64,000 bases of DNA, from contig KV419400.1 of the NCBI GenBank assembly GCA_001630475.1, positions 62,001 to 126,000 of the forward strand. Direction: 5' to 3'. This DNA is from Sistotremastrum niveocremeum HHB9708. Taxonomy: Eukaryota; Basidiomycota; Agaricomycetes; Sistotremastrales; Sistotremastraceae. Under the pieces are notes generated by a model that saw only the letters and a list, made by a program, of their open reading frames with translations, was not told where the DNA came from and ran no database searches. The position numbers and the translations under genes are program-made. Below are positions 44,261 to 53,781 of the stretch, piece by piece. How positions within the stretch are numbered: the stretch's first letter is position 1; each line of letters starts with the position of its first letter.

Positions 44261-45153
44261 CTAATCGGTAACAAAAGTAAAGATAACAGCTTGAGCGCCT
44301 TGACCCGAAGTACTTTCAAAAGCAGAAAGGTCCCCAGTCAACTGAAGATCGGCGAAATCTTCGATATTCTCATTGCGGAAAATAGTCAAAGGGATATGAT
44401 CTTCAAGAGTGGTCAGTTCAAATCGTTTTCACGTCAACAAACGCAGATGCAAACTTACCGGTGCCGTCAAACCAACTCGCGGTCAATGCCGAATTTGAAG
44501 GATTGAACTGCCAAATCTGTGTCTCGCTGGGCTGCCCAAAAGGATTGACCGTGGTATCATCAGTCGCAGACTCTGAAGATACAGTCAGCAGAACGTCGAA
44601 ATTCGAAAGCCGAGCACAGACCATCAGCAGGACTCAGGAATGCGAAACTGTACAACATAAGTACGAATATTGACGGGATATTAATATGGCACTACTCACG
44701 CTCCGTTTCCGGGACCAAAATTGTCTCCTGCAGTGCCTACAACGGCACCGATGGCAGGGAATGGCTCTCCTGATACCCCAATATTGATGAATCCGGTCGT
44801 ACTTGTCAGGGTGACTTCGGCTGCTCCACTTCGAGTCTGAGCAACCTGGAAGACGCCAGTGCTCGCTATAATTTCATCATTTCTGATTGGCCCAGAGACA
44901 AAGAGAAGAGGATGGTTCACGTACTCAAAGTCTGGCTAACAAATCCCTGTGCAATTTGACTATGAGCATCTGAGACCAGAATCACCCCAGTCACGCTTTG
45001 AACGGTTGAGCTCTTAGAGATTCGTGCGAGTATTAATAAGACTTAGACTGACGAATGCGAAGATTTCGGAGTTGGGGAAGCTGAGGCAATATGAACGGCA
45101 GAGCTGAAAAGGACAAGACTTAATGCTTTGGAAAGAGAGAGCTTGAACTGCAT
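44261..45153 (-). CDS. Secreted protein, three-member family (member 3)
   Basis: Six exons (45153-45053, 45010-44921, 44882-44700, 44647-44622, 44572-44459, 44400-44261) total 654 bases, 217 residues. The signal peptide begins MQFKLSLSKALSLVLFSS, whose MQFK start resembles the micro-peptide family. The HPLxDGKP segment of the other two members is missing, and two exons are fused. VTGVILVSDAHSQIAQGFVS aligns with RIVVSDAFGVPMGFVD of member 1. The 26-base exon is kept and encodes AFLSPAD. The C-terminus has SETQIWQFNPSNSALTASW, HIPLTIFRNENIED, LTGDLSAFE and a final VIFTFVTD. A TTTATA-type box (TATAAA on the minus strand) lies about 82 bp upstream. Secretion is inferred; function unknown. Confidence 0.75.
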
Positions 45154-46610
45154 GTCGAAAGGGAGATGTAGAGACGATGCTGATGTTCCTCGGAATATCG
45201 ACAGAACAGTCAAGGATCGAGGAATTTATACCGCACGGCGCACGCTGGCGTCAACGGCGGCAGGGACTCCTGAGGGAGGCTTGGCATACGTAATGCATGT
45301 TAGCATTTGAACCAATATCGCGCAAGATATCACGGGTCTTGAAGAACGTTTCAGCATGCAAACGTTCAGAAAGCGTCGGCGCCGGGATTCAAACCCTCGA
45401 TTGTCCTGCACGAAGGGTCGGAAATCCATGCATATTCATGCTCTCGACGTTCTGTCACTTGTTTGACGGGCATTGGATCCCGAGGACTCCAACTCAGAAG
45501 TTAATGTCAATATATCATGCACGACCCCCACGGCCACCGAAAATTGGGCCGAAATTCCGGCCCAATGAGGAGACTAGAACTCGAGTCACCTGCCACACTC
45601 CCGACAGAAGTGCATTCCGAGAGTACGAACAGGAAGAGAGCGCAGCGCTATTGCAGTGCAAACCCATAGTCATCGCATTTTGATGAATTTCAACCGCTGG
45701 AGTCGGGGTCGGCGAGCTTGTACATGAAATGGATGACGAGGCGGAGCTTTTCCAGGTTCTATAGGGCTTCTTCTCGGTCGAATACGGCTACAAAGCCATG
45801 GAGAGGGAATATTTCGACGATGCAGCATCGCTTGGAATATGAGTGGCTGAACGCTGAATATTGAATATTGAATGATGACCAAAGGACAACGGCTGAGAGG
45901 AGGGAGAGCTGGAGGCGGGCGTTCGGAGTTTTCGGCCTTCTTGGAGTATCAATCGACGGAAGCAAATTCGTGAGAACCAAATTGGGGACGCGGCTTCTCG
46001 GCTTCTAGTCAGGGCACGCCGCGGAATCAAATTCTTTTGCTGAACGTTAACGAGCCAAACTGCAAGTTGCTCAACCAACGCAGGAAAGGAGAAGACCTCG
46101 GCCATGTGGGAGTTATCTTTCTCTCCCTCTATCGACATACCTCTTGGCCTTGATTTTATCTCCTAATCCGCCGTTGGGCTGTCTTTGGCTGTGATAACTC
46201 AATTTGAAGGATATGTGTCGGGCCTAAGAGAGCTGAACTGTCACACGTCTGGGACCTAGAGGAGAAATAGCGTCTCAACAAGTTGATCAGCCATCAAATT
46301 TTATCCATCCATGGTACCTTGATTTCTCCGCTGTCTCAAGCCGCTGACTTCGCCTGGGAAAGTGCCTGGATTCGATATCGTGAAATAAAGTTCGAGTACC
46401 AAGATGTGGTACTTCAATGCAATCTCTGTGCCTGAGATTAGCATGCTGCACATGCTTGGCCTCCAACTAGATACTGACTATCGACATTGGGAAACGATGC
46501 GTGAGGTCCCAACGCACGTTTGTTGGTTATCGCTGTGATCGTGTGGAAACCACTACATTACTATCCTCTCATAGATGGCAATGTACATAAAAGCCGGTCA
46601 GCAGTCAGAA
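45154..46610. other. Intergenic
   Basis: No gene is supported. A tRNA-like T-arm motif on the minus strand near 45385-45405 lacks matching stems and is not called. The sulfotransferase-like gene could start at an in-frame ATG at 46575. Confidence 0.4.
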
Positions 46611-47899
46611 ATGGCATCTCAATACTCTCAAGTACTTGAAGAAATGCCAGTCCCTACGGCGTCACCTCAATCGAAACCTATAATCATTTGGTGCCGTGCG
46701 TTGAATATAATGGGCTGTACACACGGATTGACTAACATTTATTGCCCAGATGCTCGATCTTGCTCGACTGCCTTCGAAAGAGCTTTCATGCAACACCCTT
46801 ACACTCGCACAATTCATGAGCCTTTCGTTCCGTTGAAGCTGTTCTCGAAGACTCGTACATTTCAGGGCTTTACCGAGGAATGGTGTCGCAAGAGCCCTTG
46901 GTACGATGTGACCCGTACAGACGTCGCAACTTTGCTCTCCGAGAACAAAGTTCCATATATCGATGAACATGGGAACCTTCAGTCTACGCCCGCGGGATCG
47001 AAAATCTTGTTCATCAAAGACATGGCTCAAAATATATTCAGGCCCGAGGCCATTGTTGCTGTCAAGCCCGAAGATCCTAATTTCAAGGCACCTGAAGGTA
47101 GCCACTTCGACGTGCCTGTCGACTTAGACGGAGTACCGGAGAATCCAACTTATCTTCCCGTCTCCTTGCTCAGGAAGTTTACTCACACCTTTCTAATCCG
47201 CGATCCTGCCGTAAGTATGTTTATATCAGATCCATAACGTATTGACCTGAGGTCTAGAGAGCAATACCCTCGCATTACAAAGCCTCGGACGATCTCCGCA
47301 AAGAAATGGGAACTGCTGCTGACCCCGCCTCGCTCATCACATATCCCGAACTCCGTCTTTTCTATAACTTTATATCGGATCCTAGATCCGAGTTCAACAC
47401 AGCACCTCGGGAAGCCGACGCCCAAGCAGCTCATTCTTGTCCGCAACCCTATCCACCTCCCTTGATCGATGCGGCGGACCTACTAGAGAACCCATCAGCA
47501 ATACTGAAGAAGTATTGTGCTGCTGTTGGTTTACCCTGGGATCCTGCCATTTTAAATTGGAAACAAGAGACGATGTAAGCCACCCGCTTCTTTCGTTGCC
47601 TCCAACTCAAACTCGATGCATAACTTCTAGTAAAGAATTCGATGTGCCTTGGCGTGCGATGTATAGACATGCTACGGCAAGCTCTGGTTTCGAAAAAGAC
47701 ACGCGGACGACCGAAGAAATCGCACTAGCGATGGTTGAATCCGAAGCTCAAGAAATTCAAGGGCTTATCGAGCGATATCGACCCGATTATGAGTGAGTAG
47801 ACTTTGGGACCCAATGTCCGGCCAGGTTGCTCATGTATCGCATTTGACAGGGTATTCCTTAACGCATTTCATATCAATGCAACTGATCACCAGTTATAG
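46611..47899 (+). CDS. Sulfotransferase-like / P-loop protein
   Basis: Five exons (46611-46695, 46750-47210, 47258-47574, 47631-47792, 47851-47899) total 1074 bases, 357 residues; an in-frame ATG at 46575 would add 12. After a short N-terminus, IIIWCHARSCSTAFERAFMQ is the 5' phosphosulfate-binding-loop-like segment, interrupted by an intron between W-C and H-A-R-S. FTHTFLIRDPARAIPSHYKA resembles the 3' phosphate-binding RxP..AxxS segment, and PPLIDAADLLENPSAILKKYC with LPWD is typical of a fungal branch of sulfotransferase-like P-loop proteins. In that branch the substrate is generally unknown, and some members cluster with secondary metabolism genes. No such cluster is visible here. The protein has no signal peptide, so it is probably cytosolic. 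Confidence 0.8.
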
Positions 47900-48232
47900 T
47901 ATCTCAATCGGCATCGCACACTCACAGCCGATTCTCTGAACGAATTGCTATGAGATGCTAACAGCCCAATTCAATTACATCGGAAAATACAGGTCGTCAC
48001 AGCATATTCTGTTCACGGTCATGTTGATGCATATGCTCGGAAAAATTCGTGTCTTGTTTCCAAGCTAGCGCGCCGCGAAATGTCCTCTAGTCGCCACAAT
48101 TCACCATGTTCAATCATCCACAAAAATTGATGACACATTCAAGAGTATTTTCTGGTTTAATACATTGCATCCCTCAATTTCCTACCCGCAGTGCCCGCTC
48201 TTGTCACATCAACAGTTGTCAATCATGGACTG
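47900..48232. other. Intergenic, 3' flank within a tandem duplication
   Basis: From about 48.02 kb the sequence is the counterpart of 49.35-49.55 kb. Confidence 0.5.
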
Positions 48233-48467
48233 CAAAAACGGAGAGCTCAGGATTCTGCAACTTGATATAAGAGAGGTTCATACCATGCAGCAGGGGGCTT
48301 GGGACAAGGTCGCTCGCTAAAGGTTGGCTCAGGGTTGGCAGCAGCTATCAAACACGATGTGAGTGCTGTCTCGTTTCGAAGCCGCGATCGGTGAACTCAC
48401 CCAGAGCTGACGTAGCAAATACGACCGCGCTTGCGAGTGCAGTGAAGGTATACTGTTTGAGTTGCAT
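48233..48467 (-). CDS. Secreted micro-peptide, Cys-x6-Cys-Pro family (member D)
   Basis: Exons 48467-48401, 48344-48284 and 48239-48233 encode 44 residues. The signal peptide starts MQLKQYTFTALASAVVF and ends at a phase-1 intron. Exon 2 gives AAANPEPTFSERP and then CPKPPAA. The 44-base last intron (GTATGA to TTTGCAG) splits the last Cys codon, and the 7-base final exon gives Cys-Pro-stop, so the end is C-PKPPAA-CP. TATAAAA lies about 50 bp upstream (near 48517-48523, minus strand). Exon lengths 67, 61 and 7 are identical to the next gene at 49.6 kb, and the flanking sequence is duplicated too. The ring segment is dominated by proline, suggesting a rigid loop if the two cysteines pair. Export and pairing are inferred. 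Confidence 0.72.
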
Positions 48468-49552
48468 TCTGAGATGACTGGATGGTCTGTGAAGCAAGGA
48501 GTGTAAGACGACGTGCTTTTATAGAGAAAACATTGGCCAAGAGGTTAGTTGGGAATGAGGTTTTCCAGGAGATAGGCCAGAACGGGATAGGTTAGAACGA
48601 AGAAGTGGTGATAATTCTATGAAAGAAGCAGAAGGGGCGCTTGACGATCCTCCTCTCGAGCGGGAATAGGGCGTATCGTCTGAGAACCGGCATCCTGATT
48701 GATTTCAGCTGCATGGGTTCAAGCTGTGATGCTGTGCAAAGGCTCGGAAATTCGGAGTGTAGAAGAAGAAATGGATCTCAGAGCACTCTTCGATGAACTC
48801 GAGAACTAGCGAAGAGGAAGGATCATTTGATTACACGAGCCACTGGCACAACTTCTCTGAATTCAATCGATGCTTTAGATCACGAGTGACTGGTTCGGTG
48901 GTCCAGAGTGTCAAGAAACAGCGGGACAACGGTATCTAATGATCAGAGTGGAGAAAGAATGGGCTCAAGTTCGTTCAACCACAGCTGCGCTGTACCTATC
49001 CATGTGAAGTGGAGAACGAATTGCCGCTGAGTTTATCCGATCTAGGAGGTCCTGTACCACGAGCTCGGCGCCTGGTGGTGGTGGTGGTAGTGAGTTTCTT
49101 TCGCGGTCTGACTCGGGAAGCAGGAACTGTGACCGTGAGTCTTGATAATCAGGAACACTGGCAGTGTATTCAATTCACAGAATCAACCGCATGTCTTTGA
49201 GTGTTCATCGTAATCATCCAATTTTATTGGTGGTGATCACGATCAAATTACGATGACGTACATGTAAACATCGACTCAGAGCCTTCTCGCCACTCCGGAT
49301 TCCTAAGAGAGACTGCTAGTCGCTTGGTGCTATCCGCTACATTAGGGTCATTTTGATGCATTTTCTCGGCAAAGTGTGCGTCTTGTGTCAACAGTGAGCT
49401 CCATCCAGGGTGACTTCCAATCACCATAATTCGACACATTCACTTGTTCATTAAAATATACGGCAGATGCAAGAGTATTGTCCGGTTGACTGCATTTCAT
49501 CCCTCTATTTCCTGCCCGCAGTGCTAGATCTGCTCGTGTCAACCGTTGTCAA
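48468..49552. other. Intergenic, duplicated flanks
   Basis: This holds the promoter of the preceding peptide gene and, from about 49.35 kb, the duplicated 3' flank of the next one. A (GGT)n-like run occurs near 49074-49090. No further gene is seen. Confidence 0.45.
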
Positions 49553-49792
49553 TCATGGGCTTCAAAAAATAAAAGTCAACATTTTGCGACCTCGTATTTA
49601 GGCCTTCGTACCATCGGCGCGGGGGCTGGGGGCAAGGTTGGTCGGTGAAGGTTGGCACAGGCATGGCAGCAGCTGTCAAAACAGTTTGTCAGGGGAAATT
49701 TCAAAGGCGGATTCCATGAACTCACCTAGAGCTGTGGTAGCAAAGACGACTGCTGTGGCAAGTGCAGTGAAGAGGTACTGTTTGAATTGCAT
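49553..49792 (-). CDS. Secreted micro-peptide, Cys-x6-Cys-Pro family (member E)
   Basis: Exons 49792-49726, 49672-49612 and 49559-49553 encode 44 residues. The signal peptide (MQFKQYLFTALATAVVF) is close to that of the 48.2 kb gene. After the phase-1 intron, exon 2 reads AAAMPVPTFTDQP and CPQPPRR; the last intron (GTACGA to TTTGAAG) splits the Cys codon, and the 7-base last exon ends Cys-Pro-TGA. The predicted end is C-PQPPRR-CP, carrying two arginines where the neighbour has two alanines, so the loop chemistry differs between duplicates. A TATAAA-type box lies near 49848-49853 on the minus strand, about 56 bp upstream. If the last intron stayed in, a longer tail starting Trp-Tyr-Glu would result. 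Confidence 0.72.
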
Positions 49793-50384
49793 TCTGAGAT
49801 GACTAGAAGGTCTGTGAAGCAAGAATAGTAGGACGACTCGGACTTGCTTTTATACTGTATTAATAGAGAAAAGCACGGGACAGGCGGCGTTGATTAAAAT
49901 GGTACTGGTGGTATTTCACGAAATGGGTCGAAACAGGATAGTTTAGAACGAGGAAGCGGCGATTATCTTCTGAGCAGCATGGACGAAGCAGAGGATTCGC
50001 TTGGCGATCCTTCATTGGCGCGAGAATAGGACGTATCATCTGGGTGTCACCACTCTCATTCATTCCTAGACGACCACGCGGGTGGGAGGACAGTGCAAAG
50101 AATATAATCTCTACTGTTTCATTGACTCGGAGATCGCCACTCCGAGTTACTGGAGAGAGCCCTATGGAGTATCCACTAGTTGCATGGGGGTCTCTAGCGA
50201 TTCTCTAGATCAGAATGTACACAAGTTTGTCCGGATCTACGGATCACACTATCAGAATTTCCTTCCAAGCCTTGGGGTCTCGAAAGACCAATCAGTATCA
50301 TATCGGCTCGTCCAAAGGGGCATATTTGCTCACATCACAATCCAAGTGCTTTTCAGAACAACCTTTGACAGACCTCAGCATTCT
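49793..50384. other. Intergenic
   Basis: This includes the promoter of the preceding peptide gene. No other feature is supported. Confidence 0.4.
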
Positions 50385-50581
50385 CTAGAAATTGTGTCGG
50401 TCTTGAGTGGGATCAGGGACTGGTATAAGTTGCGGGTTGGGAGCAGCTGCAGAAGAAAGGAGACAGTCAATTCCCATAGTACTATATATATCGATAAAGG
50501 CTTAGACGTCTCACCTGAGACAGCGAGGATCAGCAACGCCGCAGTGGCGAAGAGAGCGGAAATGTAAGACAAAATTTGCAT
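50385..50581 (-). CDS. Secreted micro-peptide, cysteine-free relative (member F)
   Basis: Exons 50581-50515 and 50446-50385 encode 42 residues. The 67-base first exon is a signal peptide (MQILSYISALFATAALLIL) ending in a phase-1 intron, as in the cysteine-containing members, and exon 2 begins AAPNP, like AAANP and AAAMP there. The rest (QLIPVPDPTQDRHNF) has no cysteine, and no final 7-base exon could be found. It is either a diverged member with a linear peptide or one whose 3' end has decayed. A TATAAA box lies about 61 bp upstream (50642-50647, minus strand). It is on the same strand as, and between, members at 49.6 and 52.6 kb. Confidence 0.55.
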
Positions 50582-51071
50582 TATCGATAGTGGCCGGTGC
50601 TTGGTTTAGAGCTTGAACACTTACGTCCAAGACAGGCTTCCTTTATACTATTGTCATGTCTGCTATCTTGAACTGTCCTCTCACAATGAGGCCTCGGTGG
50701 GAGAGCCATCGCAGTCCCTTGACAGACTCCACATGACTTTCTCGCGGTCGCTTAGCAAGAGGGCTACTCCCATATTTACTACAGTAAACAAAAGAAGAAG
50801 ACACCGGGATGATATCTCGCCCTTTCGCTATGCGGAGCTCTTTCTTCCGTGACTCAAATTGAAGGGTCAGTGTGGGGATACAAATTCATAACACAGTATA
50901 AGGCCGTGATGGAACCGAGAGGCTCTTGTGGGAATTGCGGATACATTACGAGATTTACAACAGAAGGTTGGCCAACTATTTGTAACTCCCGTGACGCAGC
51001 GAAAGTCTAGATCATCACCACCGCATACGCCAAATGTCTTAAAACAATAATAAGCCCTGAATTCCTGCACT
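50582..51071. other. Intergenic
   Basis: No gene is seen apart from the promoter of the preceding peptide gene. Confidence 0.4.
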
Positions 51072-51331
51072 TCAATCGCTGTCGTCTACAGCTCGAAGGT
51101 TTATGGGGTGGGCGTCGTCGATCGATCCATGTTGATCGCGCCGGAGAATGTGTGAAGCATGTGCTGGTCCGACGATATCGGAATCATCAACCGCAGGCGC
51201 TGTGACAGAAGGTCAACGTCAGAACATGACTCGCATGCCAGTGAGAAAGGGGAGACAAAGGGAAACATACCGGGTGATGCGCAGACAATTGCTGAGAGGA
51301 GCGTGAACAGAAATACTTGAGTGAAACGCAT
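51072..51331 (-). CDS. Small secreted protein with dibasic site (member G, distant)
   Basis: Exons 51331-51271 and 51199-51072 encode 62 residues. MRFTQVFLFTLLSAIVCAS is a signal peptide; the intron again lies at its end in phase 1, and the mature part begins APAVDDSD. In the middle, HILRRDQHG contains an Arg-Arg pair of the kind cut by Kex2-type proteases. The tail repeats the motif AVDDSD, so the segment AVDDSD occurs both at the start and at the very end of the mature protein. There is no cysteine after the signal peptide. TATAAA lies about 50 bp upstream (51381-51386, minus strand). Gene layout links it to the micro-peptide family, but sequence does not. Confidence 0.55.
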
Positions 51332-52489
51332 GACAGTGAATTGTCAACTTTGAACTATCCAGCATGCCTTGACGCCGTCATTTATAGTCGCATCTCGAGT
51401 AGATGTTGCGATCTTGTCCAATGTTGCATGCGGCACACGACCGCGTGTGACAGTGATGCTCAACAATCCAGGAACAACCAAGTCAATGCACACTCGTGGG
51501 GGAAACGGGGCCCAATGCAGCCTAGGACGAACACAGAATTCTGGACCTGATGAATAAGAGCACTCAAATTTTGCTCCAATCGATAAATATTGCAATCGAT
51601 GGAGATATACACTGACCGGGAGATCTAAATTGATCGACAGAGATAGAATTCATGGACCCAGAGTGGACAGAGATGTGTCGCATCGCACGGACAATATACA
51701 CGCTGTAGGCATGCTTGACGCACTAGTAATCTAAGCGGTCGGGTGTATGGTGGTCGCAGAGCGCCTGATTCGCGGAGTTTCCGATCTCAAATCGACGAAC
51801 ACAGATACGGTGCTGTACTACTGGCAGTACGGTGAAATCATGAGAGTCACCCGGGTCCACGAATGAATCATAAAAAGGCCAGAGGCAGAATATGTGGTTT
51901 TGAAACCAGTAGTCCGGTTTGAAAGTTTGATAGTCGAACGAGGCATGACCCGGGGTACCCGAGGTCCGGTCTAGAGCATCCTTGTCAAATAGATGCAGGG
52001 AAGCTGTAGATCGGTGCTAAGCACTCATGAAACGTTCTTTTAAGCCACCTCCGTCAGGAGGACGACGATGAGAGTCGGCCTTACTGTGCTGTGTTGGTTA
52101 TTCGATCATTCTACAGGATCATCGATGGAGTGGCCGGACGAGTGTTCTGCGGAATAGAGAGTCCAAAATCTTTGATGAAGAGACTGAAAAAATGTGATGA
52201 ATGCCAGTGAACGTACAACTTGACAAGCAGGCCAAGGACAGGCGAGGTTGCGGAGTTTGAAATTGCAGTACACCCAATTTTCACACCGCACTTTCCGAGG
52301 AACACGAGGTTGACTGCGCTGCGAGATGAGCATGGCTGACAATTAATCACTCTTCCGTATTTATCAATTTCTGAGTTGCTTGGAGAATGTGGCTCAAGTC
52401 TTATCGTCTGCGACGCTACCAGTACAGTATGATCGTTGTCAAACAAACAATAAGAACTTCATTCGTGACTTCAGAAACAATGTAAGGCT
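51332..52489. other. Intergenic
   Basis: No gene is supported in about 1.15 kb. Open frames at 52.1-52.45 kb on the minus strand lack a signal peptide, motif or clear splice pattern. Confidence 0.4.
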
Positions 52490-52733
52490 TAAGGGCTGAA
52501 TTAGGGAACGTCAGTCGAAATTTCGATACCCGTGATAGTCGCTCTCGTACCAGTGAGCCGGGGGCTTAGGACATCCCCCAGGAGGGGTGGGTGCGGGCAT
52601 TGCGGCGCCTTGAAAATGATTCGACGTTCAGCCATATGACAAGAGTCGACAAATGGCAGGACTGACCGGTGACAGTTCCAGCGAGAATGGTGGCAGTCGC
52701 AACGACGGCGGCGAGATAGTGCTTGAGTTGCAT
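52490..52733 (-). CDS. Secreted micro-peptide, Cys-x6-Cys-Pro family (member H)
   Basis: Exons 52733-52667, 52608-52551 and 52496-52490 encode 43 residues. The signal peptide begins MQLKHYLAAVVATATIL and ends at a phase-1 intron. Exon 2 reads GAAMPAPTPPGG and CPKPPAH; a 54-base intron (GTACGA to ATTCAG) splits the last Cys codon, and the 7-base terminal exon encodes Cys-Pro-TAA. The end is therefore C-PKPPAH-CP, nearly identical to member D (C-PKPPAA-CP), although the signal peptides and introns have diverged. This suggests selection on the C-terminal loop. TATAAA lies near 52784-52789 on the minus strand, about 51 bp upstream. The stop codon is TAA, against TGA in the other spliced members. 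Confidence 0.72.
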
Positions 52734-53781
52734 CTTGAGATAACTGTGGAGCAGTTAATTGAGAGCTGTTCGTAGCTTGACTCTTTATATCCCTATAATG
52801 GACCCCTTGTACGACTCATTGACTGTTTCACCTCTTGGCATTTTTTGGCACGTGAAACAGTGCGGCAGTAAAACGCATCGTAGCAGATTGATAGACTTTC
52901 CGAGAGGGTGAACCCGGGTTCATTCATAGTAAACCGTCGATAACCGCGATGATCTGGAATGAGCACAAATTTTAGACGCCCCAAACCATACATTCATCGC
53001 ATTCGTATCTCATGAGAAAATCTCAAGTTCTCGATACCGTCTAGAGATAACATGGATAGGGCTCGAATCAGTATTGTTTGAGGAGCTCGACTGCTGGTGC
53101 CTCAACTTGTGGTTCAAATTGCAGAGGTTTGCCCAGAGTCAGCAAAGAAGGGAAGCATCAAAAGAATAGGTCAGGCGAGATAGCGAAGTATCGACCGCTT
53201 CGAGAAGAATTTTCCTTCTGAAGAAGGATTAAGCAGCACACGTTTGTCTTGCGACTTCCATTTCTCCTGAAGCATATTCAGTCGTGTGCGCAGTTCTGTC
53301 ACGAGTTCGGAGTAAAGTACAGCACTGTAGTTGGCAGATGAGAACTGGCATTGACTGTTCGCATGACACGTGTGATCAGCACCACATGCAGAGCGGTCTT
53401 ACAGTGCTCAGAGAAGTCCAAAGATCCACGCAGAATTGGACTTGAAGGCATATGATGGGAAGCATGATAGCTGTTCGTGGAGAGCCCGCAGCAAAACTGA
53501 ACGATCCAAAACAAGGTACTATCAGCAAATGTCGTAGGTACGAGATTATCAAGGCAGGCCTCGCCAGATGAGCCACAGCATTCAGGAACGCTGTCGTTCC
53601 ACATGTCAAGGACTATTGAGAGGCTGAGGGATAAAGCATCCGAGTGCACGAGTTGCCCGAAGCCTGGAGCTTCGAATGTCTACAGTGGAAAAATTTGGGG
53701 AAACCCCAAACAAGGAATACATCAGCGTGACAGAGAGTTCCGAGGAGACTGGAGGGCAATGCTCCTGACACAGTTCAAGAA
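52734..53781. other. Intergenic
   Basis: No gene is supported. A minus-strand frame of 116 codons at 53299-53649 has no motif, and a plus-strand frame at 53603-53785 abuts the next gene without a clear splice. Confidence 0.4.

Noticed and set aside
45340-45490. tRNA-like T-arm (GGGTTTGAATCCC on the minus strand)
   Set aside because: The T stem pairs only three bases, the following seven bases have no matching 5' acceptor strand, and no D or anticodon arm could be drawn.
48233-52733. Farnesylated mating-pheromone precursors
   Set aside because: Basidiomycete pheromones of this kind lack signal peptides and end in a CaaX box; these end in Cys-Pro and have clear signal peptides.
53299-53649. 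116-codon minus-strand frame with several cysteines
   Set aside because: Overlaps another long frame on the same strand, no signal peptide or domain, no clear introns.
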